Below, one piece after another: positions 57,685 through 64,000 of a DNA stretch of 64,000 bases. Where the stretch lies: NCBI RefSeq assembly GCF_013376475.1, contig NZ_CP045508.1, forward strand, positions 1,361,501 to 1,425,500, read 5' to 3'. Every line of letters begins with the position of its first letter. The stretch's first letter is position 1. Made by a program: the position numbers and the translations under genes. A model generated the notes under the pieces. It saw nothing but the letters and a program-made list of their open reading frames with translations, ran no database searches and was not told the origin of the DNA. This DNA is from Desulfolutivibrio sulfoxidireducens. GTDB lineage: Bacteria > Desulfobacterota > Desulfovibrionia > Desulfovibrionales > Desulfovibrionaceae.

Positions 57685-59697
57685 ATGGGAGTTTTCACGA
57701 CGGGCGCGGGTGTTCACCGGTTCACGGCTTGCTTCGCCGTGTTCCTGCTGGCGGGCCTTCTGGCCGCGGCGGGCTGCTCCAAGCCTCCGGATAAGGACCC
57801 CTTTTTCGACCACTGGAGCGAGAAGGCCGCAAATTCCCAGGGCTATTCGCCCTCGGCCGGGCCGAAAAACCTGGCTGCCCAGGCCAAACCCATCGAGTCC
57901 GCCCAGAAGACCCGGGTGTCCGAGACCATGCTCAGTTCCAAGCCCGTGGTCGTGGATCTCGGCAAGGAGAAGAAGCTGCCGGCCAAGCGGGTCAGCCTCA
58001 AGATGTACAACACCGATCTGGTGGCCGTGCTGCGGGCCCTGGCCCGGGCCGCGGACCAGAACATCGTGGTCTCCTCGAGCATAAAGCCCGTCGACGCCCA
58101 GGCCAAGGGCCAGGGGGACGGCGCGGGCGGACAAGGCGGTTCCGGCGCTCAGGGAGGTCCGGGGAACACGGGCGACGCCCCGGCGAGATCCCCGGACGAC
58201 AAGGCCCGGTCCGTGCTGGTGAACATCAACATCACCGACGCGCCCTGGAACGAGGCCTTCGAGAGCATCCTGCACGCCAACGGCCTGACCTACACCTGGG
58301 AGGGCGACATCATCCGGGTGGTGACCCTGGAGGATCTGGAGAACGACCAGAAGATGAAGGAGGCCCAGGAGAAGATCCTGGTCCAGAAGGAGAAGCTCAA
58401 GCTCGGCGATCCCCTGGTGACCTGCAAGGTGGAGATCAACTACGCCGATCTGGGCGACGTCCTGGAGACGGTCCGGGCCTTTCTGGACCCCACCCGCAAG
58501 ATCAGGGAACGCCCCAAGCTGGAAAGCATCCAGCGGTCCACGAGTTCCGGAAGCAGCGGTACCGGAGGCACCGTGGTCATGACCACGACACAGGACAAGT
58601 CCAAGGACGACGAGGGCGGCAAGCAAGAGGACGAGAAAAAGGTCGGTCGGCCGGGCAAGGTGCGCGGCTACGTCACCCCCGACTACCACACCAATTCCCT
58701 GATCATTCAGGCCAGCCGCGAGGACATGGATCGCCTGCTCAAGCTCGTGGAACAGTTGGACGAGCCCAGGCCCCAGGTCTTGGTCAAGGCCTTCATCATC
58801 GAGACCACCAAGGAGGTGGCCCGTGAGCTGGGCATCCAGTGGGGCGGCCAGCTCCAGTCCGGCTCGGGCAACACCCCCTTCTCCATGTCCCCGGGCGGCT
58901 ATTATTACACGGAAGACGGCACGGTGGGCTCCCTTCTGCCGTATTACGGCACAAGCCCCAGCGGCCAGGGCTTCGGCATCAACTTCCCCACCACCGGATC
59001 CCTGACCTCGGCGGCCTCAACGGCCGCAAGCGGTCTGGGGAGCCAGGGCATGGGCCTGAACTTCCTGTTCGGCAACATCGACGGCAACTACCTCGAGGCC
59101 CAGCTCACGGCCCTGGCCGAAAAGGGCAAGGTGAACATCCTGTCCAACCCGTCCATCACCACCCTGGAGAACCGGGTGGCCTACACCTGGAACGGCCGGC
59201 AGGTCCCCTACGTGTCCAGCTCCCAGTACGGCACCAACGTCCAGTTCCGCAACGCCGTGCTGCTTCTGGGCATGGTCCCGCACATCATCGACGGCACCAG
59301 GCTGCGCATGGACATCCTGGTGACCAACGACGAGGTGGACAACAACCAGAATAACTGGGTCCAGGGCAACCCGCCGCTTATCACCAAGGAGACCCGGACC
59401 ACGCTCATCGTGGGGGACGGGGACACCATCGTCATCTCCGGCCTGACCAAGGACACGGTCAGCGATACCGCCTCGGGCATTCCCTATCTCAAGGACATCC
59501 CCGGCCTGGGCTACCTGTTCAAGGCCAAGGGCGACAGCGTCAGCAAGCAGGAAGTGCTGATCTTCATCACCCCCTCGGTGCTCAAGCAACGGCCCATGGC
59601 CATGGCCCCGCGTCCCGGCGCGGCCGAGCTTGAGGCCAAATCCGCCCCGGTTATGCCCTCGGACGGGGTCAACCTCGAAATGCGGCCGGGCTTTTAA
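57685..59697 (+). CDS. Secretin of the type IV pilus (PilQ/MshL-like), lipoprotein
   Basis: A 670-residue protein. A lipoprotein signal (FLLAGLLAAAGCSKPP, Cys31) is followed by STN and N domains (KMYNTDLVAVLRALARAADQ; NINITDAPWNEAFESILHAN) and a secretin core with EAQLTALAEKGKVNILSNPS, VISGLTKDTVSDTASGIPYL and the final DIPGLGYLFKAKGDSVSKQE. A Gly/Gln-rich stretch (about 130-165) and a Ser/Gly insert (about 285-315) break the N domains. It forms the outer-membrane pore. Confidence 0.92.
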   Translation: MGVFTTGAGVHRFTACFAVFLLAGLLAAAGCSKPPDKDPFFDHWSEKAANSQGYSPSAGPKNLAAQAKPIESAQKTRVSETMLSSKPVVVDLGKEKKLPAKRVSLKMYNTDLVAVLRALARAADQNIVVSSSIKPVDAQAKGQGDGAGGQGGSGAQGGPGNTGDAPARSPDDKARSVLVNINITDAPWNEAFESILHANGLTYTWEGDIIRVVTLEDLENDQKMKEAQEKILVQKEKLKLGDPLVTCKVEINYADLGDVLETVRAFLDPTRKIRERPKLESIQRSTSSGSSGTGGTVVMTTTQDKSKDDEGGKQEDEKKVGRPGKVRGYVTPDYHTNSLIIQASREDMDRLLKLVEQLDEPRPQVLVKAFIIETTKEVARELGIQWGGQLQSGSGNTPFSMSPGGYYYTEDGTVGSLLPYYGTSPSGQGFGINFPTTGSLTSAASTAASGLGSQGMGLNFLFGNIDGNYLEAQLTALAEKGKVNILSNPSITTLENRVAYTWNGRQVPYVSSSQYGTNVQFRNAVLLLGMVPHIIDGTRLRMDILVTNDEVDNNQNNWVQGNPPLITKETRTTLIVGDGDTIVISGLTKDTVSDTASGIPYLKDIPGLGYLFKAKGDSVSKQEVLIFITPSVLKQRPMAMAPRPGAAELEAKSAPVMPSDGVNLEMRPGF

Positions 59698-59720
59698 CCG
59701 GGGACCAAGGAGAACGCGAC

Positions 59721-62117
59721 ATGAGCTACCACGAACTGCTGGGCCTTGATCGGGAGCCCTTCGGCAACTCCCCGGACCCGGATTTCTTCCACGGCTCCCC
59801 GCGCCACGCCGAATGCCTGCGCCGGCTGGAGATCGCCGTGCGCCTGCGGCGGGGACTGAGCGTGGTCGTGGGCGAGGTGGGCACGGGCAAATCCACCGTG
59901 TGCCGCCGGCTGATCCGCACCCTGGGCTATGATCCGGACGTGCTGGTGCATCTTCTGCTCGATCCCTCCTTCGCCGACCCCAGGGATTTTCTGGCCGCCG
60001 TGGCCGTGTCCTTCGGGATCCTGGTGGACGGCGAGGACTCGGCGACGCGCATCCGCGAGGCCATCCAGGAATACCTGTTGCAAAAGGGCGCGGCCGAAAA
60101 CAAGATCGTGGTCCTGTGCGTGGACGAGGGCCAGAAAATCAGCGGCGAATGTCTGGAAATCCTGCGCGAACTGCTCAACTTCGAGACCAATACCCACAAG
60201 CTCCTGCAGATCGTGGTCTTCGCCCAGACCGAATTCTCGGCCATGCTGGCCGCGCGGAAAAACCTGGCCGACCGGGTCAACACCCGCTACGATTTACGGC
60301 CCCTTTCCTTCCTCGAAACCAGACGCCTCATCCGGACCCGTCTGCGGCTGGCCGCCGGCGAGGACCTTGCGGGTCGGGACCCGGACATCTTCACCGAGGC
60401 CGCCCTTCGGGCCATCCACCGGGCCACGGGGGGCTATCCGCGCCGGATCATGCGCCTGTGCCACGCCGCCCTGCTCGAGGCCGTGGGCCGGGAAAAGACC
60501 AAGGTCGGCGTGTTCGAGGTCCGGGCCGCCCGGGACATGGGCGACCGGGACCCGGGTTTTTCCTGGCGTGCCGCCCTGGTGGCCGCCGTGCCCGTGGTCG
60601 CGGTCCTTTTCATGGTGCTTGGCCCCGGTCGGGATCGCGCGGCCGGGCTGTTCGAAGGCGGCCTGCTCAGGCTTGGCGAGGCGATTTCGCATTTTCCGGA
60701 AAATGTTCCGGGCTACGACGACCTGCGCCAGACCCTGGCCTCGGGGGAGTTTTTTCCGTGGCGGCAGGCGGAGAAGGCCGAGGTCTCGGCCGCTTTGGCC
60801 GACCCGGCCCCTGAACCGGCCGTACCGGTCCAGCCGGAACCGGCCGTGCCCGACACGTCCCTGTCCGAACTGGCGCTGCCTGAAAAGGCCGTGCCCGCAC
60901 CGGCCCCGGAAGTGGCGGTCGCGCCGCTTTCAGAACCGGCCGTGCCCCAAGCCGCCCTGGCGGCCGAACCGGTTCCGGCCGTGTCCGACACGTCCCTGTC
61001 CGAACTGGTGCTGCTTGGAAAGGCCGTAATCGAACCGGCCCCGGAAGTGGCGGTCGCGCCGCTTTCAGAACCGGCCGTGCCCCAAGCCGTCCTGGCGGCC
61101 GAACCGGTTCCGGCCGTGTCCGACACGTCCCTGTCCGAACTGGCGCTGCTTGGAAAGGCCGTAATCGAACCGGCTGCGCCTGAACCGGTATCGGAGCCGG
61201 CCGCGCCCGACAGGTCCCTGTCCGAAGCCGCCCCGGTGGAAGCGTCCCTGGCGGCGGAGATGGTTCGGGTTGTGCCTGAACCGTCCACGATCCCAAAATA
61301 TCCGGCGCGGGAGGCCTCCCGGATTTTGGCCGAGGCCCCCTCGGCCGCCGCGGTGGCGGTTCCCGGGCACGAACCGGCCGCCCCGAAGCCCCTTGACGGG
61401 GAGGTGGAGGAGGTGGTCATCCAGGTTGAGAATTCCGGGCCGGCGCCTGGGCTGGAAAACGTCGCCGCGCCCGTTGCCGTCGTATCTGACGCCGCCCCGG
61501 CCCTTCCGGAGGTCGCCGGACCGCCGGCCGTTCCCATGGCCAGGGTTCTGGCCGCGAAGCCCCCGCGTACCCTGGGGCAGGTGATCATGCGGCCGGGCTG
61601 GAGCCTGTCCAAGGCCGCGTCCCGGCTGTACGGCAGCGGCGGCAAGCGGGTGATGGCCGAGGTGGCCCGGGCCAACCCGGACATTTCCGATCTCAATCAG
61701 GTGCGGCCGGGCGAACTGGTGATCTTTCCGGCCCGGGTGGCCCCGCCGCCCCCGGAAAACACCCATGTGGTCCGTCTGGAGACCCTTTCCGGCCTGGACG
61801 AGGCCTTTTCGGCCTTGTCGCGGATCAGGGACCATGTCCCGGACGCGGTCCTTTTCGCCCAGTTTTCGGCTGACGCCGGACTAACCTTCGACGTGGTCCT
61901 TGGCCACGGCTATCCCGACGCCGCCACGGCCGCCCAGGCCCTGGCCGGGCTTCCCCGGGAAGTGGCCTCCCGGGCCGGGACCGTGATCCTTTACGACCCC
62001 CGGGCCATCTACTACAGTTCCCTTGAGCCCGCCGGCGGTAAGGACGGTCCCGCTGTTTTGGCCAAGGCCGTGGCCCAGAATGCGGCGATCCCCGAGGCCG
62101 GGACCACGGCCCGGTAG
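59721..62117 (+). CDS. ExeA/MshM-like AAA ATPase with LysM and SPOR-like C-terminus
   Basis: A 798-residue protein. The N-terminal AAA domain starts YHELLGLDREPFGNSPDPDF, with Walker A VVVGEVGTGKSTVCRRLIRT and Walker B KIVVLCVDEGQKIS. A membrane helix (ALVAAVPVVAVLFMVLG, about 290) is followed by a Pro/Ala/Glu-rich linker built from 45-residue repeats, a LysM-type domain (GWSLSKAASRLYGSGGKRVM, PGELVIFP) and a SPOR-like end. MshM is normally only the ATPase; the cell-wall-binding tail could anchor the machine to peptidoglycan. Confidence 0.85.
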   Translation: MSYHELLGLDREPFGNSPDPDFFHGSPRHAECLRRLEIAVRLRRGLSVVVGEVGTGKSTVCRRLIRTLGYDPDVLVHLLLDPSFADPRDFLAAVAVSFGILVDGEDSATRIREAIQEYLLQKGAAENKIVVLCVDEGQKISGECLEILRELLNFETNTHKLLQIVVFAQTEFSAMLAARKNLADRVNTRYDLRPLSFLETRRLIRTRLRLAAGEDLAGRDPDIFTEAALRAIHRATGGYPRRIMRLCHAALLEAVGREKTKVGVFEVRAARDMGDRDPGFSWRAALVAAVPVVAVLFMVLGPGRDRAAGLFEGGLLRLGEAISHFPENVPGYDDLRQTLASGEFFPWRQAEKAEVSAALADPAPEPAVPVQPEPAVPDTSLSELALPEKAVPAPAPEVAVAPLSEPAVPQAALAAEPVPAVSDTSLSELVLLGKAVIEPAPEVAVAPLSEPAVPQAVLAAEPVPAVSDTSLSELALLGKAVIEPAAPEPVSEPAAPDRSLSEAAPVEASLAAEMVRVVPEPSTIPKYPAREASRILAEAPSAAAVAVPGHEPAAPKPLDGEVEEVVIQVENSGPAPGLENVAAPVAVVSDAAPALPEVAGPPAVPMARVLAAKPPRTLGQVIMRPGWSLSKAASRLYGSGGKRVMAEVARANPDISDLNQVRPGELVIFPARVAPPPPENTHVVRLETLSGLDEAFSALSRIRDHVPDAVLFAQFSADAGLTFDVVLGHGYPDAATAAQALAGLPREVASRAGTVILYDPRAIYYSSLEPAGGKDGPAVLAKAVAQNAAIPEAGTTAR
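60852..61190 (+). repeat. 135-nt tandem repeats in the linker of the AAA ATPase gene
   Basis: Copies start at 60852, 60987 and 61122 with gacacgtccctgtccgaact; the third is partial. The unit keeps the frame (45 residues). Confidence 0.85.
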
Positions 62118-62240
62118 TGTCGCGTCCTTGACATTCGCGGGCCCGAATTTCGAGAAGAACACGTTGCGATAACTTTTTTTCTTAAAAAATACCGGCGTAT
62201 TTTGTAAGGGGCGCGACAGCGGGATGCCCGAGAGGTTTCG

Positions 62241-63950
62241 ATGCAGACGAAAAAACGCCTTCGCCTGGGCGAGATGCTGGTGGCCGCCGGTCTGGTGACC
62301 GAGGAGCAGTTGCGCCAGGCGTTGGCCGCCGGGAAAAAAAGCGGACTCAAGCTCGGGCAGCAGCTCGTGCGCCAGGGCATGGTCAAGGAATCGGACATTG
62401 TGGAGGTCATCAGCCGCCAGATGTCCATCGAGAAGTATTCCCCGGACAAGTATCCTGTGGATTCGAGCCTGGCCTTGCTGATTCCCTCCGAACTGTCGGT
62501 GAAAAACCGCGTGGCCCCGCTTGTGCAGCGCGGGCATCTGCTCAAGGTGGCCATGATCGACCCCCTGGACATCGGGGCCATCGAGGACATCGAGATCTAC
62601 AAGAACTGCGAGGTGGAGCCGGTCATCTGCACCGAGCGGGAGATGGCCCAGCTCACCGGGGTCATCTACGGCATGAGCGCCGGCATCGAGGGGGTGCTGG
62701 AAAGCATCGAGTCCATGAGCATCGACACCGAGGCCGCGCCCGAGGCCGACATCGAGGACATGCAGGTCAGTTCCCTGGAGAACATGGCCGGCGAGGCCCC
62801 GGTGGTGCGGCTCGTGAACTCGCTTCTGTCCCAGGCCGTGCGCGAGGGGGCCAGCGACGTGCATATCAGCCCCGAGCGCGAATCCGTGACCATCCGCTTC
62901 CGGGTGGACGGCAAGCTCAAGCCCGTGCCCTCACCGCCCAAGCCCATGATCCTGCCCATCGTCTCGCGCATAAAGATTCTGGCCCGGCTGGACATCGCCG
63001 TGACCCGGGTGCCCCAGGACGGCCGCTTCACCATCATGATGGACCGCAAGGAGATCAACGTGCGCGTGTCCACCCTGCCGACCATCTACGGCGAGAACGT
63101 GGTCATGCGCCTTCTGGACATGAGCTCCGGCGGGCTTATGCTGTCCGACCTGGGCATGGCCGCCGACGACATGGCCAAGATCCGGGCGGTCATCAACAAG
63201 CCACACGGGCTTTTTTTGTCCACCGGCCCCACGGGATCGGGCAAATCCACCTCTCTTTTCGCCATCCTGCGCGAGATAAACAGCCCCGACATCAACATCG
63301 TGACCCTGGAAGACCCGGTGGAATACCGTATGGACGGCATCCGCCAGGTGCAGCTCAACCGCCGGGCGGGCATGACCTTCGCCAGCGGCCTGCGTTCGAT
63401 CCTGCGTCAGGACCCGGACGTGGTCATGGTGGGCGAGATACGCGACGGCGAGACCGCCGGCATCGCCGTGCAGGCGGCCCTGACCGGCCACCGGGTGCTG
63501 GCCACGGTGCACACCAACGATGCGGCCGGGGCCGTGGCCCGGATGATGGACATGGGCATCGAACCGTTTCTGGTGGCCTCGACCCTGGTGGTCTCCTTCG
63601 CCCAGCGTCTGGTGCGCCGGGTGTGCCCGCACTGCCGGGAGACGTACGTCCCGTCCCGGGACACGCTTCGGTTCTGGGGCCTGGAGGACGCGGGCCAGAC
63701 GGAGTTCGTGCGCGGCCGGGGCTGCTTCATGTGCGGGGAGAGCGGCTACAAGGGCCGGGTGGGGATTTTCGAGATATTGGTGATGGATGCGGACATCGCG
63801 GAGATGATCATCCACCGCAAGTCGGCCCAGGAGATCACCCGGTTCGCCGTGGACAACGGGCGGCTGCGGCTGCTCAAGGACGACGCGCGCATGAAGATCC
63901 TGGAGGGCCAGACCACCTTCGAGGAGGCGCTCGGCGCGGTGGTGGTGTAG
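62241..63950 (+). CDS. PilB/GspE-type (MshE-like) pilus extension ATPase
   Basis: A 569-residue protein. An N-terminal MshEN domain (RLRLGEMLVAAGLVTEEQLR) is followed by the N2 domain (GASDVHISPERESVTIRFRV), Walker A LFLSTGPTGSGKSTSLFAIL, Asp box IVTLEDPVEYRMDG, Walker B VVMVGEIRDGETAGIAVQAA, His box HRVLATVHTNDAAGAVARMM, and a four-Cys zinc site (CPHCRETY...CFMCGESGY). It drives pilus assembly. Confidence 0.94.
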   Translation: MQTKKRLRLGEMLVAAGLVTEEQLRQALAAGKKSGLKLGQQLVRQGMVKESDIVEVISRQMSIEKYSPDKYPVDSSLALLIPSELSVKNRVAPLVQRGHLLKVAMIDPLDIGAIEDIEIYKNCEVEPVICTEREMAQLTGVIYGMSAGIEGVLESIESMSIDTEAAPEADIEDMQVSSLENMAGEAPVVRLVNSLLSQAVREGASDVHISPERESVTIRFRVDGKLKPVPSPPKPMILPIVSRIKILARLDIAVTRVPQDGRFTIMMDRKEINVRVSTLPTIYGENVVMRLLDMSSGGLMLSDLGMAADDMAKIRAVINKPHGLFLSTGPTGSGKSTSLFAILREINSPDINIVTLEDPVEYRMDGIRQVQLNRRAGMTFASGLRSILRQDPDVVMVGEIRDGETAGIAVQAALTGHRVLATVHTNDAAGAVARMMDMGIEPFLVASTLVVSFAQRLVRRVCPHCRETYVPSRDTLRFWGLEDAGQTEFVRGRGCFMCGESGYKGRVGIFEILVMDADIAEMIIHRKSAQEITRFAVDNGRLRLLKDDARMKILEGQTTFEEALGAVVV

Positions 63951-63980
63951 GTCTGGCGGGATCAACCCGGGGGGGTGACA

Positions 63981-64000
63981 ATGGCGACACTTCGCTATCA
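63981..64000 (+). CDS. Start of a PilC/GspF-type inner-membrane gene (runs off the window)
   Basis: The ATG at 63981 has GGGGGGTGA upstream; only MATLRY is visible, the typical first residues of GspF/PilC (MATFRYK-type). Position after the extension ATPase fits MshG/PilC. Identification rests mainly on context. Confidence 0.45.

Overview
GC-rich (about 60-65 percent by eye) bacterial chromosome segment. The rpmH-rnpA-yidD-yidC-jag block, a DUF4911 gene, an MSHA-like pilus operon and overall codon use suggest a deltaproteobacterial sulfate reducer (Desulfovibrionales, Desulfovibrio sensu lato). That placement is inference; no rRNA or species marker is present.

Layout. (1) 1-2408: an outer-membrane beta-barrel gene split by a complete ISL3-family element (980-2320) with an 8-bp target duplication. 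(2) 2490-3098: a methyltransferase. (3) 3132-29789: an integrative element of about 26.6 kb inserted in the initiator tRNA gene. A 96-bp direct repeat (3' part of tRNA-fMet plus its terminator) marks both ends. The intact tRNA is at the right end. A tyrosine recombinase with arm-type repeats lies at the left end, followed by DUF4160/DUF2442 genes, an AT-rich orphan, an AlpA-like HTH protein and a Toprim/DUF3987 protein. (4) Inside the element, 9143-29482 is bracketed by a perfect 21-bp inverted repeat. It holds a complete type III-A CRISPR-Cas module: cas6, a NE0113-family CARF protein (putative ring nuclease), csm1-csm5, a 39-repeat array, a two-gene glycine-zipper cassette, a secreted-protein gene coupled to cas1, two cas2 genes, a Card1/Can2-like CARF nuclease, a CARF-HEPN protein and rmuC. 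(5) 29741-34005: tRNA-fMet, a small membrane protein, and rpmH/rnpA (nested reading frames), yidD, yidC, jag. (6) 34156-41646: mixed housekeeping genes (EamA transporter, LysM-TPR protein, receiver protein, M24 peptidase, DUF4911, FAD-dependent oxidoreductase, RRM protein). (7) 42428-46479: a glycosyltransferase / ATP-grasp / B12-radical SAM cluster. (8) 46518-51262: AIM24-like protein, a nucleotidyltransferase pair resembling a toxin-antitoxin locus, acetyl-CoA synthetase and an atypical LytTR regulator. (9) 51422-64000: two PilT-type ATPases, divergent from an MSHA-like type IV pilus operon that runs off the window.

How the CRISPR module should work. The array is probably transcribed rightward and cut by Cas6. 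The Csm complex binds target RNA; Cas10 has intact HD and GGDD motifs and should make cyclic oligoadenylate. Two CARF effectors could respond to that signal, and the NE0113 protein could degrade it. The most unusual parts are the inverted repeats around the module, the cassette between the array and cas1, the exported protein coupled to cas1, and the paired cas2 genes.
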